Origin: Flavobacterium sp. SLB02
GTDB lineage: Bacteria; Bacteroidota; Bacteroidia; Flavobacteriales; Flavobacteriaceae
DNA length: 64,000 bases
Assembly: GCF_009664855.1 (NCBI RefSeq)
Contig: NZ_CP045928.1
Coordinates: forward strand, 2,922,717 to 2,986,716
Reading direction: 5' to 3'
Made by a program: the position numbers and the translations under genes. The notes beneath the pieces are model-generated. The model was not told the DNA's origin and did no database searches. It saw only the letters and a list, made by a program, of their open reading frames with translations. This document shows, piece after piece, positions 7,924 through 15,877 of this stretch. The stretch's first letter is position 1. Every line of letters begins with the position of its first letter.

Positions 7924-8921
7924 GCTGCAATTTCTTTATTGAAGGTTTTAATCAATTTTATAAACAGTATTATCGATCCTATAAAATATATTGGAAGAAT
8001 CATAATTAATAACACCCAAACATCTGAAAAATTAATTTTATCCAAAATTCTAATCAGAAATATATTTACACCAATATAAGCGTAAATAATCATAAAAACA
8101 TATAATGAAATCGCCTTAAGTTCATGGCTAATCTTATAAAAATAAAAAGAAGAAGCCGCCAAAACAACAAGAAAAAGAAACCAAATTCCGTTTTCAAAAT
8201 AATCCAGTAAACTACTAATTGTCGCAATACTTATAATATGCAAAGCAAATGTGAAATAGATGATACTGAAATGCGTTTTCAATTGGATTCTTTTACTGTA
8301 AATTGTCCACAAGATCAATAAAACACCTAAAGTAATTGCTGAATAACTTAAGGTTTGATCTTGGTGAAAATTAATATTATTTAATAAATCCTGAGGTGTT
8401 ACTGAAAGCCCCACATAAGCCGCCAAACCTGTAATGGCAATTGTTAAGACACTTTTGTTATCGAAATAATATGCACAAAAGAAACTCACAACTGTTGGTA
8501 TTAATGTAGCTAGTCCGTGGTGAGTGCCGAAAGGTTTGTACTGAAATTGTAGGTACCCTATAAAAATACAAGTCAAAATACTGGCAGCTAAAGCCAGATA
8601 CTCCACAACTGGATGTTCAAAAGTAGTTTCCTGTTTTTGGAATCCTTTTGAATTTTTAAAACAGTAATAAAAACAAACTCCAATAACAATTAATAATAAT
8701 GAAAGGATCGCAATATGACCTATACTGTCTATATTGTTATAAATTAAAATTCCGATTCCTGAAGTGAATAATAAAACAGATAAATAGAGAAACAATTTTA
8801 GCTCTGCATTTAGCGAGAAAATATTCAAATTGCGATACGCACTAATTTCCTGATATTGATTCTCGGTTATTAGATTTTTATCCAAAAGTGATTTTGTAGC
8901 CTGGTCATCAAACTTATTCAT
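7920..8921 (-). CDS. DUF2157 domain-containing membrane protein
   Basis: A 333-residue protein. The N-terminal segment (LLDKNLITENQYQEISAYRN) is the short helical head typical of DUF2157, a domain that precedes many transmembrane helices. About ten hydrophobic segments follow from residue 42 onward. First gene of a two-gene operon with 6748-7923 through an ATGA overlap. The function of DUF2157 proteins is not known. Both partners carry similar heads (LLDKNL, KNLLNNL) and probably arose by duplication. Confidence 0.82.
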   Translation of the reverse strand: MNKFDDQATKSLLDKNLITENQYQEISAYRNLNIFSLNAELKLFLYLSVLLFTSGIGILIYNNIDSIGHIAILSLLLIVIGVCFYYCFKNSKGFQKQETTFEHPVVEYLALAASILTCIFIGYLQFQYKPFGTHHGLATLIPTVVSFFCAYYFDNKSVLTIAITGLAAYVGLSVTPQDLLNNINFHQDQTLSYSAITLGVLLILWTIYSKRIQLKTHFSIIYFTFALHIISIATISSLLDYFENGIWFLFLVVLAASSFYFYKISHELKAISLYVFMIIYAYIGVNIFLIRILDKINFSDVWVLLIMILPIYFIGSIILFIKLIKTFNKEIAA

Positions 8922-9127
8922 AATTTACTTTTATACATACCAATCAAAAATAGTCTTTTTGATTGAATATTTAGTTAGTAAAAAAATACTTATAAATTTT
9001 AAATAATCTAAATCGTTAATATTTTCCGTAAAATAGTTAATCATAAAGATTAATCATTTAAATCTGTATAATCGATTACATTTAACAAGTCAATTAAAGA
9101 AACCACAAATAAAAACATCATTATAAA
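8922..9127. promoter_or_regulatory. Divergent upstream region of the pectate lyase and DUF2157 genes
   Basis: This A/T-rich spacer holds a perfect 10-base palindrome TAATCGATTA at 9069-9078 and an imperfect TTAATC-n5-GATTAA at about 9040-9055. Such dyads upstream of a polysaccharide lyase could bind a regulator, but no regulator gene is adjacent and no clear TAnnTTTG was found. Confidence 0.3.
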
Positions 9128-10189
9128 ATGAAACAAAATCTGCTTTTACTCTTTTTCTTATTGAGTATGTCTTCTCTTTTTGCACAAAAATATTATATGG
9201 AATCTCCTGAAGGATTTGGTGCCTCCACTACAGGAGGCGGAAACTCTACTCCTGTTACAGTAACGACTTATAATGAATTATTATCAAAAATTAAATCAAA
9301 ATCTCCGGCAGTGATTTTAGTTTCAGGAGTAATTACTATTCCCAGTGGTAAACCTATCCATGAAGTTGTAACGAACAAAACATTAATAGGGCTTCCAGGC
9401 GCAAAACTTGTAAACGAAACCCAATCGAACCCCGGAGCAGGTATTTTAAATTTAAAACCCGGATCTAATGATGTAATAATCAGAAATCTTGTTTTCATTG
9501 GTCCAGGCGCTTATGATATTGATGGTCAGGATAATTTGACTGCCGATTGCACCAATCTTTGGATAGATCATTGTGAATTTCAGGACGGTCAGGACGGAAA
9601 TTATGATAATAAAGGAAAAACAGATAACGTCACGATTTCGTGGTGCAAATTTACTTATCTAAAAGCACCAAAATCAGGCGGTTCAGGTGGAGCTGATGAT
9701 CATAGGTTTAGTAATCTTATTGGTTCGAACAAAAATGATTCTCCTGCTGACGGACATTATAGTATAACTTTTAAGAATTGTTATTGGGCTGAAGGCTGTA
9801 AACAGCGTATGCCTCGTGGCAGAAATGCCGAACTTCATATCCTGAATTGTTATTACAGCACATCAGAATCTGGTCCTTTGGCTATTGGTTTAGGTGGAGG
9901 AATTAAAAACTCAACTTGTTATGTTGAAGGAACTGATTTTGCAAAAGTAGAAAAAGTTTTTAAAGAGTACATAAGCACAGATGGCGGAACAGTTGGGATT
10001 GTATTTGATCGTTGTCGCAAAGGACCAATGGATTTTGGCACTAAAGTGAGTAAACCTTCTTATTCTTACACTACGATTCCTCTTGGAAAAGTGGAACAAT
10101 ATGTAACGAACAAAACATGTGGTGCCGGAGCAACGCTTCAGATAACTTCAGGGGGAGTAATCTCTACAACTTGCACTAATAAAAGCTAA
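9128..10189 (+). CDS. Secreted pectate lyase, polysaccharide lyase family 1
   Basis: A 353-residue protein with a Sec signal peptide ending near residue 19-20 (LSMSSLFAQ). The parallel beta-helix lyase core shows the PL1 signatures WIDHCEF (145-151), with a calcium-binding acidic region around it, and QRMPRGR (226-232), whose Arg residues include the catalytic base. It should cleave polygalacturonate by beta-elimination outside the cytoplasm. No type IX sorting domain is seen at the C-terminus. No SusC/SusD or other pectin genes are adjacent, so it is not inside a visible polysaccharide utilisation locus. Confidence 0.93.
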   Translation: MKQNLLLLFFLLSMSSLFAQKYYMESPEGFGASTTGGGNSTPVTVTTYNELLSKIKSKSPAVILVSGVITIPSGKPIHEVVTNKTLIGLPGAKLVNETQSNPGAGILNLKPGSNDVIIRNLVFIGPGAYDIDGQDNLTADCTNLWIDHCEFQDGQDGNYDNKGKTDNVTISWCKFTYLKAPKSGGSGGADDHRFSNLIGSNKNDSPADGHYSITFKNCYWAEGCKQRMPRGRNAELHILNCYYSTSESGPLAIGLGGGIKNSTCYVEGTDFAKVEKVFKEYISTDGGTVGIVFDRCRKGPMDFGTKVSKPSYSYTTIPLGKVEQYVTNKTCGAGATLQITSGGVISTTCTNKS

Positions 10190-10203
10190 TCAAAATATTA
10201 AAT

Positions 10204-10242
10204 AAAAAAGCCGATTTGTATTGGATACAAATCGGCTTTTTT
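10204..10242. terminator. Bidirectional terminator between pectate lyase and argH
   Basis: Perfect 17-base arms AAAAAAGCCGATTTGTA (10204-10220) and TACAAATCGGCTTTTTT (10226-10242) with a 5-base loop. It ends both the plus-strand lyase and the minus-strand arginine operon. Confidence 0.92.
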
Positions 10243-10257
10243 TATTGGAAGAAAGTT

Positions 10258-11538
10258 TTAAAAAGCGGCTTTCATTTTATCTTTAATCGCTTCCAGACAT
10301 AAATTATTGATACTGCCTTCGTGCGTGTGTTTTGTTTCTTTTGGAGATTGATACGTTCCTGCTTCTAATTGTTCAGCAACGGCTTTGTATGCATCTCTGA
10401 AAGGCATTCCTTCAACCACCATTTCGTTTAAAGTATCTACTGTAAACAGATAATCGTATTTTTTATCTTTTAAAATATTGTCTTTTACTGTAATGTCTTT
10501 TACAGAGAAAATCGCAATATCTAAACATGCTTTTAGGTTTTGAAGCGCCGGGAACAAACCTTCTTTTAAAAGCTGTAAATCTCTGTGATATCCGCTTGGT
10601 AAATTATTAGTGATTAAGGTGATTTCGTACGGAAGTGCCTGAATCTTGTTGCATTTTCCTCTGATTAATTCGAATACATCCGGATTTTTCTTGTGAGGCA
10701 TAATGCTCGATCCTGTTGTAAGATGCGCCGGAAGACCAATAAAGTCAAAGTTTTGACTCATGTACAAACAAACATCCATAGCGAATTTTGATAAAGTCCC
10801 CGCAACACTTGCCATCGCAAAGGCAACGGTTTTCTCTGCTTTACCACGGCTCATTTGGGCTGCAACAGCGTTGAATTTTAAAGTTTCAAATCCTAATTCC
10901 TGTGTTGTAAATGTTCTGTTGATTGGGAACGAGCTTCCATAACCTGCAGCAGATCCTAACGGGTTTTGATCAACGATTTTTGAAGCTGCATTTAACATCG
11001 TAATATCGTCAATAAAACTTTCGGCGTAAGCAGAAAACCACATTCCGAATGAGGATGGCATGGCGATTTGCAAATGCGTATATCCTGGCAATAAAACATT
11101 TTGGTGTTTTTCTGCCGATTCCATTAACAAATCAAACAATGTTTTTACCTGTTCTTTTAAGGCTTTTAGTTCGTCTTTCAGATACAAATGAACATCTACC
11201 AAAACCTGATCGTTACGAGAACGTGCCGTATGGATTTTCTTTCCGGCATCGCCCAATTTTACGGTCAATAAATATTCTATTTTAGAATGTACGTCTTCGA
11301 AACTGTCTTCGATTTCGAAATTACCTATTACAACATCTGCAATGATTTCGTTTAAGGCATCAACTAAAGATGTGGTTTCTTCCTGAGTTAATAACCCTAT
11401 TTGCCCAAGCATTTTGGCATGTGCAATAGAACCTAAAGCATCGTATTTTGCGAGAACCAAATCAAGTTCACGATCGTTTCCTACTGTGAAATGTTCGATT
11501 TGTTTGTCTGTTGGTATTCCTTTTTCCCAAAGTTTCAT
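10258..11538 (-). CDS. argH: Argininosuccinate lyase
   Basis: Splits argininosuccinate into arginine and fumarate, the last step of arginine synthesis, as a cytoplasmic tetramer. The fumarase/aspartase superfamily signature GSSIMPHKKNP is present (276-286 counted from the ATG), as is ARSRNDQV (105-112). Length is 426 residues. The frame can be extended seven codons to a GTG at 11559, but that GTG is part of the hairpin repeat at 11554-11616, so the ATG at 11538 is preferred. Last gene of the arginine operon, ending at a strong terminator. Confidence 0.96.
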   Translation of the reverse strand: MKLWEKGIPTDKQIEHFTVGNDRELDLVLAKYDALGSIAHAKMLGQIGLLTQEETTSLVDALNEIIADVVIGNFEIEDSFEDVHSKIEYLLTVKLGDAGKKIHTARSRNDQVLVDVHLYLKDELKALKEQVKTLFDLLMESAEKHQNVLLPGYTHLQIAMPSSFGMWFSAYAESFIDDITMLNAASKIVDQNPLGSAAGYGSSFPINRTFTTQELGFETLKFNAVAAQMSRGKAEKTVAFAMASVAGTLSKFAMDVCLYMSQNFDFIGLPAHLTTGSSIMPHKKNPDVFELIRGKCNKIQALPYEITLITNNLPSGYHRDLQLLKEGLFPALQNLKACLDIAIFSVKDITVKDNILKDKKYDYLFTVDTLNEMVVEGMPFRDAYKAVAEQLEAGTYQSPKETKHTHEGSINNLCLEAIKDKMKAAF

Positions 11539-11553
11539 AGATGATATTTTTTT

Positions 11554-11616
11554 CGCCACGAATTCACGAATTATTTTTGATAATCTTTGAAGATATAAAT
11601 TCGTGAATTCGTGGCG
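11554..11616. repeat. Hairpin repeat, GCCAC family, between argE and argH
   Basis: Perfect 19-base arms CGCCACGAATTCACGAATT (11554-11572) and its complement (11598-11616) around a 25-base loop. The same GCCACGAATTCAC core recurs at 30890-30927. It lies inside the operon, so it cannot be a full terminator there. Confidence 0.85.
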
Positions 11617-11627
11617 GTTTTTCTTTT

Positions 11628-12698
11628 TTATAATTTAAAGAAATCGGTTAGTATTTTGATATACAAATCGACTCCCTCTTCGATTTCGTTGATGAAAATA
11701 AATTCGTCTGCTGAATGTGAACGTAACGTTTCTCCTGGCCCTAATTTTAATGACTGACAGCTTAGAACAGATTGATCTGAAAGTGTTGGCGAACCATAAG
11801 TGGTTCTTCCTAAAGCGATTCCGGCTTGTACTAAACCGTGTGAGACTGGAATCGATGAAGCATTTAAATGCATTGATCTTGGTGTTACTTCGGCATTTAC
11901 ATTTGCTTTTACTGTTTCTAGAATCTCTGCATTTGTATAACGATCGGTTACCCGAATGTCAACCACTAAATCACATTCTGACGGCACGACATTGTGCTGT
12001 TTTCCTGCACTGATTTGCGTTACGGTCATTTTTACGGGACCTAAAACATCAGAGATCTTATCGAATTTATAGTTTTTAAACCATTCCATTACCGGAATTG
12101 ATTTGTATAATGAGTTATCGTCGTTTTGATGTGCGGCGTGGCTTGCGGTTCCTTTTACTTTTACATCAAGAACCAACAAACCTTTCTCAGCTACAGCCAA
12201 TTGCATTAAAGTTGGTTCGCCCACAATGGCGCAATCCAGCTCTGGCAAATGCTTTAAAACGCTGTTTAAACCATTTTTTCCACTGCTTTCTTCTTCGGCC
12301 GAAGCTACGATTACAAGATTATGAGATAAATTTTGATTCTGATAAAAATGAACAAAAGTTGCTAATAACGAAACCAGACATCCTCCAGCGTCATTACTTC
12401 CTAAACCAAATAATTTGCCATCTTTTTCGATGGCCTTAAATGGATCGTTGGTATAAGCTTGGTTTGGCTTTACAGTATCGTGGTGTGAATTCAGTAAAAG
12501 TGTTGGTTTGTTTTCGTCGAAATATTTATTGAAAGCCCAAACATTATTATTTTCTCTTTTAAAGGGAATCTCGTTTTGATTGAACCAATTTTCTATTAAA
12601 AGTGCCGTTTTATCTTCTTCGCTTGAAAAAGAAGGGGTTTCGATAAGGCTTTTTAATAAATTAATTGCTTCCTTGGTAAGCGTTGCAATATTTTTCAT
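11628..12698 (-). CDS. argE: M20 family N-acyl-ornithine/citrulline deacylase (ArgE type)
   Basis: A 356-residue zinc metallopeptidase-like enzyme. Metal and catalytic residues are visible: His72-x-Asp74 in NSHHDTV, Asp103 in GLGSNDAGG and Glu135-Glu136 in ASAEEESSG. In this operon it should remove the acyl group after the transcarbamylase step, giving citrulline from N-succinyl- or N-acetyl-citrulline. Which acyl group is used is inferred from the ArgF' active site (see 13847-14794). It lies between argB and argH in the same direction. Confidence 0.9.
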   Translation of the reverse strand: MKNIATLTKEAINLLKSLIETPSFSSEEDKTALLIENWFNQNEIPFKRENNNVWAFNKYFDENKPTLLLNSHHDTVKPNQAYTNDPFKAIEKDGKLFGLGSNDAGGCLVSLLATFVHFYQNQNLSHNLVIVASAEEESSGKNGLNSVLKHLPELDCAIVGEPTLMQLAVAEKGLLVLDVKVKGTASHAAHQNDDNSLYKSIPVMEWFKNYKFDKISDVLGPVKMTVTQISAGKQHNVVPSECDLVVDIRVTDRYTNAEILETVKANVNAEVTPRSMHLNASSIPVSHGLVQAGIALGRTTYGSPTLSDQSVLSCQSLKLGPGETLRSHSADEFIFINEIEEGVDLYIKILTDFFKL

Positions 12699-12975
12699 AG
12701 TTATGTTTTCTTTGCCGTTATCCCGATAACTATCGGGACAAAGTCACGAAGTTTTAATTAAATCTGTGACATTTTTAATTTGCGCAAATTTCTTAAATTA
12801 AAATTTAAAAGTACTGTGAAGCTCTGTTTTTTTGCCACTAATTACACTGATTTTCACAAATTATCTTTTTGCCACACATTTAAAATCAAAATAAACTTTT
12901 TTCTGTACGTCTAAAATTATTTTGTCTTTAAACAGAAAAAATTAGTGTCAATTTGTGTAGTGCGTGGCAATCTAT
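12699..12975. other. Intra-operon spacer between argB and argE
   Basis: A 277-base spacer with no credible gene. It holds a small hairpin CCCGATA-act-TATCGGG near 12722-12738 and a longer imperfect inverted repeat with GCCAC/GTGGC ends at about 12831-12970. The length is notable inside an operon. Confidence 0.6.
12831..12970. repeat. Imperfect inverted repeat, GCCAC family
   Basis: Left end TTTGCCACTAATTACAC and right end TTGTGTAGTGCGTGGCAA match imperfectly over about 40 bases. An internal GCCACACATTT suggests that two repeat units are fused. Confidence 0.5.
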
Positions 12976-13752
12976 TTATAAAGTAATCGTTGTATGCACA
13001 ACGTCAGGATTTTGAAGCATTTTATGATGTCCAATTTTGATTTTCTGAACGCCTCTTGATAAACTATTGAAGCAATTATCCAGTTTTGGAATCATTCCGG
13101 AATGGATTACTTTTTCTTCTTTTAGTTTATTGTATAATACCTCGTTGATTGCTGTAATTACAGAATTATCATCTTCTGAATCTTGCAAAACACCTTGTTT
13201 TTCAAAACAATAAGTAAGTGTAACATCAAAAACTTCAGACAATGCAATTGATAATTCACTTGCAATCGTATCAGCGTTTGTGTTTAACAATTGTCCGTTT
13301 TTGTCGTGTGTAATAGCGCAGAAAACAGGAACGATTCCGGCTTCAAGTAGAGTTGCCAATAACTTTGTATTGACTTGGTTTACATCGCCTACAAAACCAT
13401 AATCAATTGTGGGGTGATTTCGTTTTGTGGACTGAATCAAATTTCCGTCAGCTCCTGAAAAACCAATTGCGTTATTATTTTTGGCCTGTAATTGCGCTAC
13501 TATATGTTTATTGATTTGTCCTGCGTAAATCATTACGACAACATCAAGCATTGGCGCATCAGTAATTCTGCGTCCGTCAATCATTTGAGGAACTAAACCA
13601 ATACTTTGAGCCATTTTTGTAGCCGATTTTCCTCCTCCGTGAACTAAAACTTTATGTCCTTCGATTTTAGAAAAATCGGTTAAGAATTGTTCTAACTCGG
13701 TTGGGTTGTCAATGATGTTTCCACCTATTTTTATTACTGTAACTTTTTTCAT
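12976..13752 (-). CDS. argB: Acetylglutamate kinase family (N-acylglutamate kinase)
   Basis: Phosphorylates N-acylglutamate, the second step of arginine synthesis. The amino-acid-kinase fold is shown by KIGGNIID near the start, VLVHGGGKSAT (about 40) and a LNTNADTIAS loop (about 165). Length is 258 residues from the ATG at 13752. A TTG three codons earlier is less likely. In the Bacteroidota pathway the acyl group may be succinyl. It has no ArgA-like GNAT fusion and no N-terminal regulatory helix, so hexameric arginine-sensitive control is not indicated. Confidence 0.94.
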   Translation of the reverse strand: MKKVTVIKIGGNIIDNPTELEQFLTDFSKIEGHKVLVHGGGKSATKMAQSIGLVPQMIDGRRITDAPMLDVVVMIYAGQINKHIVAQLQAKNNNAIGFSGADGNLIQSTKRNHPTIDYGFVGDVNQVNTKLLATLLEAGIVPVFCAITHDKNGQLLNTNADTIASELSIALSEVFDVTLTYCFEKQGVLQDSEDDNSVITAINEVLYNKLKEEKVIHSGMIPKLDNCFNSLSRGVQKIKIGHHKMLQNPDVVHTTITL

Positions 13753-13763
13753 GAGGTTCAATG

Positions 13764-13840
13764 TTCAGAGGAACAAAGGGACAAAGTTTAGATTCAGTGT
13801 GTAAAAACCTCTGAACCTTTGCAACTTTGTGCCTTTGTAC
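13764..13840. repeat. Inverted repeat between argB and argF'
   Basis: TTCAGAGG-AACAAAGG-GACAAAGTTT on the left is mirrored by AACTTTG-GCCTTTG on the right, with CCTCTGAACC in between. It is an imperfect hairpin typical of the short repeats filling the gaps of this operon. Confidence 0.5.
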
Positions 13841-13846
13841 CTTAAT

Positions 13847-14794
13847 TTACAATTTCTTCAAAATCTTTTGTAAAACTAATTGTGCCGAATACGTTCTGTT
13901 ATTCGCTTGCTGAATTACAATTGAATTCTCGCTGTCGATTACTTCGTCAGTGACAATTACGTTACGACGAACTGGTAAACAGTGCATGAATTTTCCGTTA
14001 TTGGTCAATGCCATTTTTTCGGCTGTAACCGTCCAATTTGGATCTAGATTGGTTACTTTTCCGTAATCATTGAAGTTACTCCAGTTTTTTACGTAAACGA
14101 AATCGGCATTTTCAAACGCTTTGTTTTGGTCGTATTCGATTTTGCAATCTTTTGTAATTTCAGGGCTTAATTCGTAACCTTCCGGATGTGTAATTACAAA
14201 ATCCATATCTTTTTGCATTTGCATCATTTCTACAAACGAGTTTGCAACTGCCTGAGGCAACGCTTTTGGGTGCGGTGCCCAGGACAAAACTACTTTTGGT
14301 TTGTGTTTTGTTTTGTATTCTTCCATCGTAATAGCATCTGCCAAAGACTGCATTGGGTGACGCACAGCGCTTTCCATGTTTACAATTGGCACAGTAGCAT
14401 GTTTCAAAAATCCTGAAATTACAGTTTCAGCATAGTCCTTTTCTTTGTCAACCAAGCCTGCAAAGGCACGGATTGCGATAATATCACAATATTGAGACAC
14501 TACCTCTGCCGCTTCTTTAATATGTTCTGAAGCACCTGAATTCATAATAGCTCCGTCTTCGAATTCTAATGTCCAGCCTTCGTTGGTAAAATTCATCACC
14601 ATAACGTTCATTCCTAGGTTTATAGCAGCTTTTTGAGTACTCAAACGCGTTCTTAAACTTGGGTTGAAGAATAACATTCCTAAGGTTTTATTTTTACCTA
14701 AGTCTTGATTTTTAAGTGGGTTCTTTTTGATTTTTAACGCACTTTTTACCCATTTTGATAATGAGTCGATATCTTGTATTGAAATATAGTTCAT
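13847..14794 (-). CDS. argF': N-succinyl/N-acetylornithine carbamoyltransferase
   Basis: Transfers carbamoyl phosphate to an N-acylated ornithine. The carbamoyl phosphate site is FNPSLRTR (43-50), and the second half has HPMQSLAD and the HCLPVRRN loop of the transcarbamylases. Features of the acylornithine branch are the WTLEFEDGAIM segment and the ASEHI loop. In this loop residue 89 is Ser, where N-acetyl-specific enzymes have Glu and the Bacteroides N-succinyl enzyme has Pro. This favours N-succinylornithine as substrate. Length is 315 residues. Confidence 0.92.
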   Translation of the reverse strand: MNYISIQDIDSLSKWVKSALKIKKNPLKNQDLGKNKTLGMLFFNPSLRTRLSTQKAAINLGMNVMVMNFTNEGWTLEFEDGAIMNSGASEHIKEAAEVVSQYCDIIAIRAFAGLVDKEKDYAETVISGFLKHATVPIVNMESAVRHPMQSLADAITMEEYKTKHKPKVVLSWAPHPKALPQAVANSFVEMMQMQKDMDFVITHPEGYELSPEITKDCKIEYDQNKAFENADFVYVKNWSNFNDYGKVTNLDPNWTVTAEKMALTNNGKFMHCLPVRRNVIVTDEVIDSENSIVIQQANNRTYSAQLVLQKILKKL

Positions 14795-14805
14795 GTCTTT
14801 TTCTT

Positions 14806-14869
14806 GTTTAATCGTTAATTTGTTTAACTATTTATTTGCCCGATCGATTAACCGAATTAACGATTAAAC
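14806..14869. repeat. TTAATCG inverted repeat between argF' and proB
   Basis: Perfect 15-base arms GTTTAATCGTTAATT (14806-14820) and its complement (14855-14869), with CGATCGATTAACC in the loop. Related elements lie at 17097-17144 and 18311-18362. Confidence 0.75.
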
Positions 14870-14881
14870 AAATAAACATTT

Positions 14882-15643
14882 CTACACAATTTTCGTAAAA
14901 GGAATTTCTCCTTCTAATGCTTTTAGAATAAAATTATCATTTAATCCGTTGACGATCCAGGTTTCTATGTTGGCGGCTTTTGCAATTCCCGCTGCTTCTA
15001 TTTTAGATTGCATTCCGCCTGTTCCGTGTGATGATTTTGATTCTCCGATTTCCTTTTCTAATACTTTTAAATCTTTTACTAATTGAATCGTTTCAGGATT
15101 TTCATCGTGAATGGAATCTTTCGTATAAATTCCGTTTGTATTCGTCGCAATTATCAGAATATCAACATTTAAAAGGACCGCTGTTAGCGCCGCTAATTTA
15201 TCATTATCTCCAAACCGAATCTCATCTGTAGCAACGGTATCATTTTCATTAATAATCGGAATGTAATTATTCTCGACCAAAACATTAATCGTATTGACAA
15301 TGTTTACTTTTGACTGGTCTTTTTCGAAATCTGAATAAGACAATAAACACTGTGATGTCAATAATCCTAAATCGCTGAAATTCTCATGGAAAATCCGCAT
15401 TAAATGGGGTTGCCCAATTGAGGCCAAAGCTTGTTTTAATGCAATTTCTTTGCCTTTGCTCTCGAGCTTTACAAATTGCTTGGCTGCGGCAATGGCTCCT
15501 GAACTTACGATTACAAATTCGTAATCTTTGTTAAGAGCGGCGATTTGCATACCAATATCTTCGATCTTTCCTCGCGAAATATGATTGGTTTCTTTGGTTA
15601 AAGTATTACTTCCTATTTTTAATAAAATCCGCTTTTTTGACAT
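14882..15643 (-). CDS. proB: Glutamate 5-kinase (short form without PUA domain)
   Basis: Makes glutamyl-5-phosphate, the first step of proline synthesis. The amino-acid-kinase core is shown by LKIGSNTLTK at the start, VSSGAIAAAK (about 50), INENDTVAT (about 130) and GTGGMQSKIEAA (about 212). The ATG at 15643 gives 253 residues, so the PUA domain of the longer ProB type is absent. A longer frame to 15727 translates a repeat-rich leader and is rejected. It follows proA in the arginine operon. Confidence 0.94.
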   Translation of the reverse strand: MSKKRILLKIGSNTLTKETNHISRGKIEDIGMQIAALNKDYEFVIVSSGAIAAAKQFVKLESKGKEIALKQALASIGQPHLMRIFHENFSDLGLLTSQCLLSYSDFEKDQSKVNIVNTINVLVENNYIPIINENDTVATDEIRFGDNDKLAALTAVLLNVDILIIATNTNGIYTKDSIHDENPETIQLVKDLKVLEKEIGESKSSHGTGGMQSKIEAAGIAKAANIETWIVNGLNDNFILKALEGEIPFTKIV

Positions 15644-15877
15644 GCTGTATTTTTTTTCCGCAAAGGGCGCAAGGTTTTTTATTCTGTTTGTGTTTACAAA
15701 CGCTAAGCTCGCAAGGTTATCTTTCAATAAATTCCAATTTTTTAAATTGCTTCGCCTGTTCGCTATCGCTCGAGTCCAAATTCTAATTCCTACTTTGTGA
15801 GTAATAAAAATTCAAAAAATCTGAAATCAGAACTCGTTAATCCTCAATCTAAAATCTGAAATCAACAATCTAAAATT
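15644..15877. other. Repeat-filled intra-operon spacer between proA and proB
   Basis: A 234-base spacer without a gene. It contains a GCAAAGGGCGCAAGG / GCTCGCAAGG pair, a 28-base sequence at 15749-15776 that recurs at 42081-42108, and a run of AATCTGAAATC-like units (about 15815-15870). Confidence 0.6.
15749..15776. repeat. Dispersed repeat GCTTCGCCTGTTCGCT..., copy 1
   Basis: Begins GCTTCGCCTGTTCGCT and ends TCGCTCGAGTC. Copy 2 at 42081-42108 differs at two positions. It is much more GC-rich than its surroundings. Confidence 0.75.

Noticed and set aside
15643..15727. N-terminal extension of ProB by 28 codons
   Set aside because: The extra codons translate a repeat sequence and precede a perfect kinase start MSKKRILLKIGSN.
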